In this document: positions 52,273-61,381 of the stretch, one piece after another
How positions within the stretch are numbered: the first letter of the stretch is position 1
Layout: each line of letters opens with the position of its first letter
Assembly: GCA_035541895.1 (NCBI GenBank)
Contig: DATKMK010000012.1
Span: 1-64,000, forward strand
DNA from: DATKMK01 sp035541895
GTDB taxonomy: Bacteria; Desulfobacterota; Binatia; HRBIN30; JACQVA1
Direction of reading: 5' to 3'
Length of the DNA: 64,000 bases
Notes under the pieces: model-generated
Database searches by the model: none
What the model saw: the letters and a program-made list of their open reading frames with translations, nothing else
What the model was told of the DNA's origin: nothing
Position numbers and translations under genes: made by a program

Positions 52273-53703
52273 GTGAACGTTCTCGCAATCGATCAAGGCA
52301 CGTCGTCGACCAAAGCGTTGGTAGTAGGACCGGCCGGGCACATCCTCGCGGAAGCCGAAGTGCCCGTCCATCCGAAGCCCGTGGGCCGCGATGGTGTTGC
52401 ACAGAACCCAAACGAGCTGTGGAACTCGGTGCTGGCTGCGGGGCGCGAGGTGTTGGCGCGTGCCGCCGCGCCGGTCGCCGCTGTCGGCTTGGCGAATCAG
52501 GGCGAAACCACGCTCGCGTGGGATTGCGCCAGCGGCGCGCCGTTGTCGCCCGCGATCTCGTGGCAAGACCGGCGTTCGGCGACGGTGTGCGAGCGACTCG
52601 CGACGCACGCCGAGGAGTTGCGGGCGCTGACGGGTCTGCCGCTCGACTCGTATTTTGCCGCGCCCAAGATGGCATGGCTACGCGAAACCGTGGCGCGCCA
52701 GGGCGTATGCACGACGACCGACACGTGGCTGCTGCATCGCCTGACCGGCGCCTTCGTGACCGACGCGACGACGGCGTCGCGCACGCTGTTGCTCGACCTC
52801 GATCAGGCGCAGTGGTCGCCGCGCGCCTGCGAGATCTTCGACGTCGATCTTGACTCACTGCCGAGGATCGTCGGCTGCTCCGAGGTTGTCGGCGAAACCT
52901 CCGGGTTCGGTCCGACGATCGCGGTGGTGGGCCTGGCGACTGACCAGCAGGCGGCGTTGTTCGCACAGGGATGCTGGAACGCCGGCGACTCGAAGTGCAC
53001 GTACGGCACCGGCGCGTTTCTGCTCACGACGACCGGCCGGGAACCGGTGCGATCGCGATCCGGATTGGTGTCGTGCGTGGCCTGGCGACTCGATGGCGAG
53101 ACGACCTACTGCCTGGATGGCCAAGCCTACACCGTGGGCGCCGCGGTCGAGTGGCTGCGCCGTATCGGGGTCATCGACACGGCGGCAGACCTGGATGCGC
53201 TCGGCGGTCAGGTGCCGAGCGCCAACGGCGTGGTCTTCGTCCCCGCACTCGCAGGTCTCGGCGCGCCGCATTGGAGTCCTCGCTCACGGGGGACGTTTGT
53301 CGGTCTGTCGCTGGATACGGAACGCGCGCATCTGGTGCGCGCGGTGGTTGAAGGCATCGGCGCTCAAGTGGCGTCGCTCGCCGACGCCGTAGCGGCTGAT
53401 CGTGGTGCTCCGCTGACTCGCTTGCGTGCCGACGGCGGGTTGACCCGCTCGCGCGCGCTCATGCAGGCGCAAGCGGATTTGCTGCAGATTCCCGTCGAAG
53501 TGTCGGCATCGCCGCAGGCCACGGCAATCGGCATCGCCGCATTGACTCGTCTCGGCATCGGCGCGGCGAAATATCCGGCGCAGGCGATTGGCAGCCGCGC
53601 GCCTGCGCAAATCTATGAGCCGCGGATGAGCGCCGACGAAGCGGGATCGCGGCGCGCTGCGTGGCAACGCGCGGTCGATGCGGCGATCACGCTCACGTCC
53701 TGA
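52273..53703 (+). CDS. FGGY-family carbohydrate kinase, glycerol-kinase-like
   Basis: 476 aa from GTG 52273. ATP-site VLAIDQGTSSTKALVV, ISWQDRR, LDSYFAAPKMAWL, ATDQQAALFAQGCWN and CTYGTGAFLL follow glycerol kinase closely, with the catalytic Asp in the TDQQ motif. In place of the glycerol-binding Arg-Glu of E. coli GlpK (NQRET) it has NQGET, so the polyol could differ. Glycerol or another small polyol is likely; the GlpA/GlpB-like pair is 25 kb away. The next gene starts 11 bp downstream. Confidence 0.88.
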   Translation: MNVLAIDQGTSSTKALVVGPAGHILAEAEVPVHPKPVGRDGVAQNPNELWNSVLAAGREVLARAAAPVAAVGLANQGETTLAWDCASGAPLSPAISWQDRRSATVCERLATHAEELRALTGLPLDSYFAAPKMAWLRETVARQGVCTTTDTWLLHRLTGAFVTDATTASRTLLLDLDQAQWSPRACEIFDVDLDSLPRIVGCSEVVGETSGFGPTIAVVGLATDQQAALFAQGCWNAGDSKCTYGTGAFLLTTTGREPVRSRSGLVSCVAWRLDGETTYCLDGQAYTVGAAVEWLRRIGVIDTAADLDALGGQVPSANGVVFVPALAGLGAPHWSPRSRGTFVGLSLDTERAHLVRAVVEGIGAQVASLADAVAADRGAPLTRLRADGGLTRSRALMQAQADLLQIPVEVSASPQATAIGIAALTRLGIGAAKYPAQAIGSRAPAQIYEPRMSADEAGSRRAAWQRAVDAAITLTS

Positions 53704-53713
53704 TCCCCGCCGC

Positions 53714-54736
53714 ATGAGCACTGGGCAATCAGCGCCGCGAATCGCGGTTGTTCTCAATCCTCGGGCACTCAGTGGGACGAACGGTGAGCTGTGGCGGCAG
53801 TTCCGGCAGGCGCTGCAGACACGCGCCGAGCTGGTGGGTCAGCTCGGAACCGCGGGCGACGGCGCCAACGTCGAGCGCATCCGGCAGCTCGTGAACGCGT
53901 TGCCGGCGCAGATCCTGATCGCAGCCGGCGGCGATGGCACCGTCAGCGAGGTCGTGCAGGCGATGATGGTAAGTAACCGGACGCCGCGTCCGATGTTGGC
54001 GATCGCGCCGCTCGGCACGGCCAACGACATCGCCCGCTCGTTCGGGCTGCTGTCGTTCCGGCAGAAAGGCATCACCGCGGTCGAGCGCGCACTGACGGCA
54101 ATCCTCACGGGGCACAATCACGCGATCGACGTCGGGCTCGCGTCCGTTGCCGGCACTGAGCGACATTTCGTCGGCAACTTCGCCCTCGGCATGGACGCGG
54201 AGATTCTCGCCACCCGCAACCGCGTTCGCCGGCGGGTTCGCCTGGAACGGGGCCTCGGCGGGTACCCACTTTATTTGTGGAGCTGCGCGTTCAATCTCTT
54301 GCGGTATCGATCAATTGAACTTCGGCTGAGCGAAACGGATGTGCGAAGCCTCGTGCCCATCCGCGCGTACAACCTACTCGTGACCAACACGCCGCAATAC
54401 GCCGGCGAATTCCGCTTCGACGCCGACAACACCGTCGACGACGGGCAACTCGACTTGCACGTGTTCGCCGGCGTGCTCGACTATCTCCGCCGCTATCCCG
54501 CGGCGTGGCGCCGACATATCCACTACGCCCGCGGCGAGCCGGTGACGCCGCCGCTCGAACTGCGACGGATTCGCGATCTCGTCATTGAACTCGACTCGCC
54601 CGTCGCCACCCAGCTCGACGGCGAAGAATGGATCGCGGCTTTGTCCTACCAGGTGCGCGTGATACCGCGCGCGCTCACCATCCGAACGCCGCGTCCGACC
54701 ACTCACCATTCACCAGCACGAGTCACCCCTGTATGA
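53714..54736 (+). CDS. Diacylglycerol-kinase-family lipid kinase (YegS/DagK-like)
   Basis: 340 aa. The catalytic domain has AVVLNPRALSG, AAGGDGTVSEVVQAM and LAIAPLGTANDIARSFGL, the family nucleotide and Mg motifs; IRAYNLLVTNTPQYAGEFRF and DGQLDLHVF belong to the C-terminal beta domain. Phosphorylates a lipid such as diacylglycerol or sphingoid base; unknown. The last ~15 residues (RPTTHHSPARVTPV) are encoded by a short repeat unit at 54697-54714 and are not part of the fold. Overlaps the convergent GST gene by 14 bp. Confidence 0.88.
   Translation: MSTGQSAPRIAVVLNPRALSGTNGELWRQFRQALQTRAELVGQLGTAGDGANVERIRQLVNALPAQILIAAGGDGTVSEVVQAMMVSNRTPRPMLAIAPLGTANDIARSFGLLSFRQKGITAVERALTAILTGHNHAIDVGLASVAGTERHFVGNFALGMDAEILATRNRVRRRVRLERGLGGYPLYLWSCAFNLLRYRSIELRLSETDVRSLVPIRAYNLLVTNTPQYAGEFRFDADNTVDDGQLDLHVFAGVLDYLRRYPAAWRRHIHYARGEPVTPPLELRRIRDLVIELDSPVATQLDGEEWIAALSYQVRVIPRALTIRTPRPTTHHSPARVTPV
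54697..54714. repeat. Short interspersed repeat unit
   Basis: GACCACTCACCATTCACC; its last 14 bases match 13 of 14 at 47975-47988 in the long hairpin. It forms the 3' end of the lipid-kinase coding sequence. Confidence 0.5.
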
Positions 54737-55325
54737 TCGGAATGTGCTTCGGTTGCGACCGCACGCGTTCGAGCCAGGCGTTGATGGCTCGATACGGACC
54801 GAGATCGAAGCCGCCCTCGCTGGCAACGTGCGTGTAAGCGTACAGCGCGATGTCGGCGATCGAGTAGCGCTCGCCGACGAAGAAGGTGCGGGTGTGGAGG
54901 TGCTGCTCCATCACGTCGAGCGCGGCGTAGCCGAGCTTCCGCTTCGCGGCGATCTGAGCTTCACGCTCCGGCGTGATTTCGGAGTGCAACCACGCACGCA
55001 CGGTGGCGATGTTGGGTTCGTGGCTGTATTGCTCAAAGAAGAGCCACTGCATCACCTGAGCGCGCGCCAGCCGATCGCTGGGAAAGAACGGCGTGCCGTC
55101 GGCGAAGTAGAACATGATCGCGTTGGATTCGGCGAGAAACGTTCCGTCTTCCAGCTCGATCGTCGGGATACGGCCGTTGGGATTCTTCGCCAGAAACTCC
55201 GGCGTGCGCGTTGCGCCGGCATAGATGTCCAATTCGATGCGCTCGAACGGGATGCCGAGCTGAGTGAGCAACAGGCGAACTTTGTAGCCGTTGCCCGACG
55301 GCAGATAGTCATACAGTCGCAGCAT
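54723..55325 (-). CDS. Glutathione S-transferase family protein
   Basis: 200 aa. N-terminal thioredoxin-like domain with SGNGYKVRLLLTQLGIPFE, the cis-Pro loop GRIPTIEL and the glutathione Glu-Ser (LAESNAIMFYFAD). The helical domain carries RYSIADIALYAYTH (N-capping box). Catalytic residue is probably Tyr or Ser near the N-terminus. Role in detoxification or isomerisation; substrate unknown. Confidence 0.92.
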   Translation of the reverse strand: MLRLYDYLPSGNGYKVRLLLTQLGIPFERIELDIYAGATRTPEFLAKNPNGRIPTIELEDGTFLAESNAIMFYFADGTPFFPSDRLARAQVMQWLFFEQYSHEPNIATVRAWLHSEITPEREAQIAAKRKLGYAALDVMEQHLHTRTFFVGERYSIADIALYAYTHVASEGGFDLGPYRAINAWLERVRSQPKHIPIIQG

Positions 55326-55432
55326 GGGTGTCCTTTTCGGCCATCGCTTCTAGCATGAGTGATGAGCGCGGACGGCGCAGTTGTTTGTACATTTGTGGGG
55401 TCGGCGCCGAAGTTGCCGCGCGAGTAAAACCA

Positions 55433-56176
55433 CTACAGCGCCGTCAGCACGATCGGCCGGTCGTGAGTGACGACCAGGGTGTGCTCATAATGTGCCGCCT
55501 CGCCACCGTCGACGGTCTTGATGGTCCACCCATCGTCTGCCTCGTACACCGCACCCGAGCCGGCGGCGATGATGGGCTCCACCGCGATCACGAGCCCATT
55601 GGTCAAGATCTGATCGTTGCCGCGATCGGCATAGTTGGGCACTTCCGGCGCTTCGTGGATCGCACGGCCGACGCCGTGTCCACCCAGTTCGCGAATGACG
55701 GCGAAACCGCGGCGACGCACTTCCGTCTCGATGGCCTGGCCGACATCGCGAACGCGACGACCCGCCCGGATGACCTCCAGGGCCCGATGGAACGCGCGCC
55801 GCGCGCACGTCGCCAGCGCGTGCGCGCGTGGCGCCGCCGGCGGGACCGCGACCGTGATCGCGACGTCGGCCAGGTAGCCATGGCGTTCGGCGACCAGATC
55901 GAGCTTCACGAGATCCCCAGCGCGAACCGCCCGCGGACCCGGAACGCCGTGAACCGCCTCGTCATTGACGCTGATACAGATTGAGCCGGGGAAATCGTAG
56001 AAGAGCCGTGGCGCCGAGCGCGCGCCGTGCAGTGCGAGCAGCTCCGCGCATCGCCGATCGAGGTGAGCGGTCGTGACGCCCACGCGAACCTCGGCCTTCA
56101 GCGCTTCCAAGACCCTTGCGGCGACGCGTCCGATGCGCCGCAGTTCGTTGAGATCTTCCGCTGACTCAACACTCAT
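55433..56176 (-). CDS. map: Methionine aminopeptidase type I
   Basis: 247 aa. Metal ligands: Asp in VKLDLVAE, Asp in YLADVA, His in GGHGVGRAIHEAP, Glu in VIAVEPI and Glu in HYEHTLVV; NDEAVHG holds the substrate His. Short type I enzyme without an N-terminal zinc domain. Not next to ribosomal-protein genes, so possibly a second or accessory copy. Confidence 0.93.
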   Translation of the reverse strand: MSVESAEDLNELRRIGRVAARVLEALKAEVRVGVTTAHLDRRCAELLALHGARSAPRLFYDFPGSICISVNDEAVHGVPGPRAVRAGDLVKLDLVAERHGYLADVAITVAVPPAAPRAHALATCARRAFHRALEVIRAGRRVRDVGQAIETEVRRRGFAVIRELGGHGVGRAIHEAPEVPNYADRGNDQILTNGLVIAVEPIIAAGSGAVYEADDGWTIKTVDGGEAAHYEHTLVVTHDRPIVLTAL

Positions 56177-56194
56177 CGTAAACCCGTCCGATCG

Positions 56195-56794
56195 TCAAAC
56201 TCCGGCCAGCAGCGACTCGCCGGCCGCAATCGCGCGCCCCCAGTCGCGGAGTCGCTGCCCCGCAGCGAGATCGAGCGGCGGCTCGGGCGCGGTCGCCGCC
56301 GCCTGCACGCCGAGCTGCCACCAGCCGACGTCGTGCCACGCGCCGAGTTTGTAGCCGACGGTGCGATACACGCCCACGGGCGTGAACCCCAGCCGTTCGT
56401 GCAAACCGACGCTGCCGGCATTCGGCAGGGTGATCCCAGCGTACGCATTGGCGTAACCTTGCAGCGCCAGCAGCTTGAACAGCGACGTGTACAACGCGCG
56501 GCCGACGCCACAGCGGCGCGCGCGCTCGTGGATGTACACGGTGACGTCGACCGACCATCGATACGCCGCGCGCTCGCGATGCTGACTCGCGTAGACGTAC
56601 CCGCACACCTCGCCGTCGCGCTCGCACACCAGCCACGGCCAGCGGACGATGGTCTTGTCGATTCGTCGCCGCATCTCGTCGACGCTCGGCGGATCGACTT
56701 CGAAGGAGATCGCCGTGTCGCGCACGATCGGTGCGTAAATCGCTTGGATTGCGGCCGCGTCGTCAGCGGCGGCGAGACGAATGATCGACGACAC
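56195..56794 (-). CDS. GNAT acetyltransferase, phosphinothricin-acetyltransferase-like
   Basis: 199 aa from GTG 56794. IIRLAAADDAAAIQAIYAPI and VTVYIHERARRCGVGRALYT (acetyl-CoA pyrophosphate loop), then GLHERLGFTPVGVYRTVGYK and GWWQL, all match the PAT/MnaT group that N-acetylates amino-acid analogues. ATG 56830 is an alternative; TATAGT between the two could be a -10 box. C-terminal ~30 residues are an extra tail. Upstream of map by 18 bp. Confidence 0.88.
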   Translation of the reverse strand: MSSIIRLAAADDAAAIQAIYAPIVRDTAISFEVDPPSVDEMRRRIDKTIVRWPWLVCERDGEVCGYVYASQHRERAAYRWSVDVTVYIHERARRCGVGRALYTSLFKLLALQGYANAYAGITLPNAGSVGLHERLGFTPVGVYRTVGYKLGAWHDVGWWQLGVQAAATAPEPPLDLAAGQRLRDWGRAIAAGESLLAGV

Positions 56795-56851
56795 GGTTGC
56801 ACTATAGCTACGTACCGACCGCGGTGCCATCAGGTCGAACGCGGTTGCTGA

Positions 56852-56887
56852 ATCGATCGCGCATCGATAAAAGCGGTCGGGACCGAC
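56852..56887. promoter_or_regulatory. Inverted repeats upstream of the ketosynthase operon
   Basis: ATCGAT-CGCGC-ATCGAT (56852-56868) and GTCGG-GA-CCGAC (56876-56887) lie directly before the first ketosynthase start, where no ribosome site is seen. They might be operators or a leader hairpin. Confidence 0.25.
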
Positions 56888-56893
56888 TTCTTC

Positions 56894-58120
56894 ATGGCAC
56901 GTCCCTCCATTGCCCCGATCGTCATCACCGGCTGCGGCGCGCTGTCGCCGCTCGGCTGCGGCGTGTCCGCATTCTGGCAGGGACTGCTCGAGGGACGCAG
57001 CGGGCTGGCCCCGATTCGTTCATTCGACGCGACAGCTCAGTCCCATCGCCTGGCCGGAGAGGTGAAGGACTTCTCACCAGAACTTGATCTCGCCGCCGAT
57101 GAGCGTCGCCGGCTGGATCGCATCAGTCAGTACGCGCTGGTCGCGGCCGGCGAAGCGTTGCGCAACGCCGCGCTGGATCTGAGCAAGGTCGATCGCACCC
57201 GTGTCGGCGTGATCCTCGCGACCACGATCGGCGGCATGCTGATCGGCGAAACCTACCTGCGCGCGAAGCACGACGGTCGTCCGTTCCCGGCGCGCCAGCT
57301 CTTGCATCATCCCTACTACGCGACGTCGATTCGATTGGCGCGCGAACTCGAAGTGCGTGGACCGGTGATCAGCCCGTCGATCGCGTGTGCGTCGGGCACG
57401 CAAGCGGTCGGGCTTGCCCGCGAGTTGATCGCGCGCGACCAAGCCGACGTGTTCATCGTCGGCGGAGCGGAGACCGTGTGCGAGTTCGTCGTCAGTGGAT
57501 TCAACTGTCTGCGTGCGAGTACGGCCGGCACCGTGCGCCCGTTCGATGCCCGGCGCGACGGCCTCGCGTTGGGGGAAGGCGCGGCCGTGCTGATCGTGGA
57601 ATCGTCACCGCACGCGCAGGCGCGCGGCGTCCCGTGCGACATCGAAGTGGCTGGTACCGGGTTGTCGAGCGATGCGACGCACATGACCGCGCCGGCGCGC
57701 GACGGTGCGGGCGCCGCGCGCGCGATGCGCGCCGCGTTCCGCGACGCGGGTATCGCGCCCGCCGACGTCGACTTCATCAGCGCGCACGGCACCGGCACCG
57801 TCTACAACGACGCGATGGAGGTGGCGGCGATCCTTTCGGTCTTCGGTGACATCGCGCCGCGCATCCCGGTCAACGGTATCAAGGGCGCGATCGGCCACAC
57901 GCTCGGCGCCGCCGGCAGCTTCGAAGCCGTCATGAGCGCACAGATCCTGCGCGAAGGATTGATCCCGCCGACGATCAATTGCGAGCAGGTCGATCCTGCG
58001 TGCCCGTTGGACATCGTGCGTGGGGCGCCGCGACGGCAAGCGGTGCAAACGATTCTGTCGACCTCGTCCGCATTCGCGGGCAACAACGCCGCCATCGTGC
58101 TGCGACGGACGACCGCATGA
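56894..58120 (+). CDS. Beta-ketoacyl synthase KS-I (active site complete)
   Basis: 408-aa FabF-type condensing enzyme. Nucleophile Cys165 in SIACASGTQA, His298 in SAHGTGTVYND, Lys330 and His335 in KGAIGHTLGAAG: the full Cys-His-His set. It elongates an acyl chain with a malonyl-carrier. First of six coupled genes; the next overlaps in ATGA. Being paired with a Cys-less relative, as in type II PKS KS/CLF and aryl-polyene systems, suggests a heterodimer. Product unknown. Confidence 0.92.
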   Translation: MARPSIAPIVITGCGALSPLGCGVSAFWQGLLEGRSGLAPIRSFDATAQSHRLAGEVKDFSPELDLAADERRRLDRISQYALVAAGEALRNAALDLSKVDRTRVGVILATTIGGMLIGETYLRAKHDGRPFPARQLLHHPYYATSIRLARELEVRGPVISPSIACASGTQAVGLARELIARDQADVFIVGGAETVCEFVVSGFNCLRASTAGTVRPFDARRDGLALGEGAAVLIVESSPHAQARGVPCDIEVAGTGLSSDATHMTAPARDGAGAARAMRAAFRDAGIAPADVDFISAHGTGTVYNDAMEVAAILSVFGDIAPRIPVNGIKGAIGHTLGAAGSFEAVMSAQILREGLIPPTINCEQVDPACPLDIVRGAPRRQAVQTILSTSSAFAGNNAAIVLRRTTA

Positions 58121-59232
58121 GCGAGACAATCGGCGTTGTCGTCACCGGCATCGGCGTGGTCTCGCCGTTGGGGTGCTCGCTCGACGCACTGGTGCGCCGC
58201 TTCGCCGACGAATCCGAGGAAGGTGACAATGGATCGAGCTTGCTCATCGCCGACATTCCGCTCGATGGTGTTCCCGCCGACAAACGCGCGCGCATCGGAC
58301 GGCTCGATCGCCTGTGCCGCGTTTTTCTTTCCGCTTCGCATCTCGCGGTCGACGCGGCCGGCCTGCGCATCGGCAACGAAGACAGCGAGCGCGTCGGATT
58401 GTCGTTCGGAACCGGCTTCGGTTGTTTGCTGACCAACGCCGAGTACTACCAGAAGATCGTCGAGACCGGTCCGGCGGCAGCGAGTCCCCGCTTGTTTGCG
58501 TACACGGTGTCGAGCGCGGCGGCCGGTGAAGTGTCGATCGCACTGGCAATCAAAGGCCCCAACGCGACCGCGCACATGGGCTTCGCCGCCGGCCTCGGCG
58601 CCGTCGGCTACGCATTCGATTGGATTCAAACGGGCAAGGCGGACATCGTACTCGCCGGCGGCGCCGATGTCGGTGGCCCTGCGCTGATCGCGGGTTTGCG
58701 CGACATGGGTCTGCTCAAAACCCGCGAACAAGCACGACCGTTCGCGGATTCGGTGCCGGGCGTGTGGCCATCGGAAGGTGCGGTGGTGTGCGTCCTGGAG
58801 CGCGAAGAGCACGCCCGTCGCCGCGGGGCTCGCGTGTGGGGCCGGATCGACGGCTACGCGGCCGGCTTCGAGCCGACGCTGACCCGCCGGATGCGCGAGT
58901 CGACTGGCATCGTGGCCGCAATGCGACGCGCGTTGCGTCTGAGCGGCCATGCGGCGGATGCGGTCGATGTCGTGATGAGCAGCGCCCACGGCACGCCCAT
59001 CGACGCGGTCGAAAGGGAAGCGATGGCGAAGGTGTTCGGCGGCCGCGACCTACGCGTGCGCACACCCAAGGTGCGGCTCGGCGAAACGTTCGCGGCCAGC
59101 GGTGTGGTGTCCTTGGCGCTCGCCTTGGGCACGCCGGAGATTCAGAACGAGCGCGGCGCGTCGGTGGTCATGGTGAACGCCCTATGCTATTCGGGCACCA
59201 TCGTTAGCCTGCTCGCTCGATCCGAACCATGA
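58117..59232 (+). CDS. KS-like protein without active-site Cys (chain-length-factor-like) I
   Basis: 371 aa with the thiolase fold of FabF throughout. At the nucleophile position, HMGFAAGLGAVG, Phe156 replaces Cys. His291 of AHGTPID is kept; the second His is Glu323 (RLGETFAASG). Hence it cannot condense alone and is probably the non-catalytic partner of KS-I, comparable with chain-length factors of type II PKS and aryl-polyene clusters. ATGA overlaps on both sides show coupled, near-equimolar synthesis. Confidence 0.88.
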   Translation: MSETIGVVVTGIGVVSPLGCSLDALVRRFADESEEGDNGSSLLIADIPLDGVPADKRARIGRLDRLCRVFLSASHLAVDAAGLRIGNEDSERVGLSFGTGFGCLLTNAEYYQKIVETGPAAASPRLFAYTVSSAAAGEVSIALAIKGPNATAHMGFAAGLGAVGYAFDWIQTGKADIVLAGGADVGGPALIAGLRDMGLLKTREQARPFADSVPGVWPSEGAVVCVLEREEHARRRGARVWGRIDGYAAGFEPTLTRRMRESTGIVAAMRRALRLSGHAADAVDVVMSSAHGTPIDAVEREAMAKVFGGRDLRVRTPKVRLGETFAASGVVSLALALGTPEIQNERGASVVMVNALCYSGTIVSLLARSEP

Positions 59233-60623
59233 GTGCCGCCGCGAAGTCTCTGCGCGTATTGCTCGTCTCGGCCAACACCGAGAAGCGGCCGGATCCCGTG
59301 TTTCCGATCGGGGCGGCCTATATGGCGGCGGTGGCCGAAGCGCACGGCCACGTCGTCGAGACGTTCGACGTGTGCTTCCTCGATGCGCTGCGGCCGGCCC
59401 TCGACGAAACAATTCGCGCCTTCGATCCCCACGTCGTCGGCATCTCGCTGCGCAACATCGACTCCTCGTCGTATCCGCAGAACACCTCGTACATTGACGA
59501 CTACAAAGAACTGGTCGATGCCGTGCGCGAGTTGACCAACGCACCGGTGGTGCTCGGCGGTGCGGGCTTTACCGTGATGCCGCAGGCGATCTTGGAATAT
59601 CTCCACGCGGACGTGGGAGTGATCGGCGAAGGCGAGCTGGCGTTCCCGTGGCTGCTGGAGGAACTCGCGCACGGGCGGCCGTTGACCTCGACCCCGCTGT
59701 TCACGTGCGAGCCGGTCAATGGCGGCGTGTGCGTGACGCCGGTGAGCCGCATCAAACACCTCGACACCACCGGCACACCGATGCGTCGCCGATTCGATAT
59801 GGAGCGCTACTACGAACGCGGCGGCGCGTTGAACGTCCAGACCAAGCGCGGGTGCTACTTCGAGTGCGTGTTCTGCAGCTATCCGCTGATCGAAGGCTCC
59901 AAGGTGCGCATGCGCACGGCGACCACCGTGGTCGACGAGATCGAAAGCGTGCGCCGGGAGTTCGGCATTCGCCACTGGTTTTTCGTCGACAACATTTTCA
60001 ACCTGCCGATTCGCCACGCCAAGGACATCTGCGAGGACATCATTGCGCGCGACCTCGACATCGAGTGGTCTGGTTACCTGAACCCCAAGTTTGTCGACGA
60101 AGAACTGTGTCAGTTGATGGCGCGCTCGGGCTGCAAGGCGATCGAGTTCGGGACCGACTCGGGTTCGGCGACGATGATCGCCAACCTCAAGAAAGAATTC
60201 GACGCCGACGACCTGCGGCGTACGTCGGCGTTGTGTCATCGCTACGGGTTGAAGTTCTGCCACAGCCTGATCTTCGGCGGCCCGGGCGAGACCCAGCAGA
60301 CCGTGGCGGAGACCATCGCCTTGATGGACGAATTGCGCCCGACGGCGGTGATCGCGCTGACCGGCATTCGCGTGCTGCCCGGCACCGAAATGGTCGACAT
60401 CGCGCTGCGCGACGGCCAGATCGATCCGGACGACAACCTGCTGTACCCGAAGTTCTACATCTCTTCTGCGCTTGGTGACGAGCTGATCGCTCGCATCGAG
60501 GCGTATGCCAACAGCCACTCGAATTGGATCGTGCCGGGCAAGGGGATCAAGACCAATATTCAGGTGTTGCAGAAGCTGCGCGAGCGCAAGATCAAAGGCC
60601 AGTTGTGGCGACTGCTGCGGTGA
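59229..60623 (+). CDS. B12-binding radical SAM protein
   Basis: 464 aa. Residues ~1-150 form a cobalamin-binding Rossmann-like domain (LLVSANTEKRPDPVFPIG, VVLGGAGFTVMPQ, GVIGEGELAFP). The radical SAM core has the 4Fe-4S motif C209-x3-C213-x2-C216 (GCYFECVFCSYP) and later GGPGETQQT. Class-B-type enzymes methylate unactivated carbons or rearrange skeletons. Position inside a ketosynthase operon suggests action on the growing or finished acyl chain, similar to radical SAM proteins encoded in lipid-biosynthesis operons. Reaction unknown. Confidence 0.9.
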   Translation: MSAAAKSLRVLLVSANTEKRPDPVFPIGAAYMAAVAEAHGHVVETFDVCFLDALRPALDETIRAFDPHVVGISLRNIDSSSYPQNTSYIDDYKELVDAVRELTNAPVVLGGAGFTVMPQAILEYLHADVGVIGEGELAFPWLLEELAHGRPLTSTPLFTCEPVNGGVCVTPVSRIKHLDTTGTPMRRRFDMERYYERGGALNVQTKRGCYFECVFCSYPLIEGSKVRMRTATTVVDEIESVRREFGIRHWFFVDNIFNLPIRHAKDICEDIIARDLDIEWSGYLNPKFVDEELCQLMARSGCKAIEFGTDSGSATMIANLKKEFDADDLRRTSALCHRYGLKFCHSLIFGGPGETQQTVAETIALMDELRPTAVIALTGIRVLPGTEMVDIALRDGQIDPDDNLLYPKFYISSALGDELIARIEAYANSHSNWIVPGKGIKTNIQVLQKLRERKIKGQLWRLLR

Positions 60624-61381
60624 CCGCCGATCCCTTTCGCCTGGACGGCAAACGCGCGCTCGTGACCGGCGCCTCGCGCGGCATCGGTCGCGCCGCCGCC
60701 GAAGCATTGGCGGCTGCCGGCGCGGCCGTGGCGATCAATTACGCGCGTTCGGCGGCGGAGGCGGAGGAGAGCGCTGCGGCGGTGCGCGCGTTGGGGGCAG
60801 ACGTCGAGCTGATCCAAGCCGACGTCGCCGACGCCGACGCGGTTGCGGCGCTGTTCACACACCTGAACGATCGGTGGGGCGGAGTCGACATCGTGGTCAA
60901 CAATGCCGCCGCGACTCACGACGGCTACGTGATGATGATGAGTCTCGACGCGTGGGACCGGGTCATGGCGGTGAACTTGCGCGGGGCGTTTCTGTGCGCG
61001 CGGCAGGCGCTGCGCCCGATGATTCGGAAGAAGTGGGGACGGATCATCAACGTGATCTCGCCGGCGGCCCTGGTCGGAAAAGACGGCGCCGCCAACTATG
61101 CCGCGGCAAAAGGCGGCTTGCTGAGCTTTACGAAATCGCTCGCCCGTGAAGTCGGGCGCTATCACATCACCGTCAACGCGCTGTGTCCGGGGTTGATTGA
61201 AACCCGCATGATCGCGAACCTGCCCGACGCCGATCGCCGCCGCTTCACCGAGCAGATCGCGCTCGGGCGCTTCGGCGAACCGGCCGACGTCGCGCACGCG
61301 GCGCGCTTTCTCGCCAGCCCGGCGGCGGGATACATCACCGGTGCGACGCTGGTGGTCGACGGCGGCTTGACGATGAGGTGA
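60620..61381 (+). CDS. 3-oxoacyl-ACP reductase-like SDR (FabG-like)
   Basis: 253 aa from GTG 60620, overlapping the radical SAM stop as GTGA. NADP-binding TGASRGIGRAA, NNAAATHDGY, the Ser (NVISPAA) and YAAAK catalytic motifs, ending GATLVVDGGLTM. In this operon it most likely reduces the beta-keto group made by the ketosynthases. NADPH is inferred from the Arg/Ser following beta-2 (NYARS). Confidence 0.92.
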   Translation: MTADPFRLDGKRALVTGASRGIGRAAAEALAAAGAAVAINYARSAAEAEESAAAVRALGADVELIQADVADADAVAALFTHLNDRWGGVDIVVNNAAATHDGYVMMMSLDAWDRVMAVNLRGAFLCARQALRPMIRKKWGRIINVISPAALVGKDGAANYAAAKGGLLSFTKSLAREVGRYHITVNALCPGLIETRMIANLPDADRRRFTEQIALGRFGEPADVAHAARFLASPAAGYITGATLVVDGGLTMR

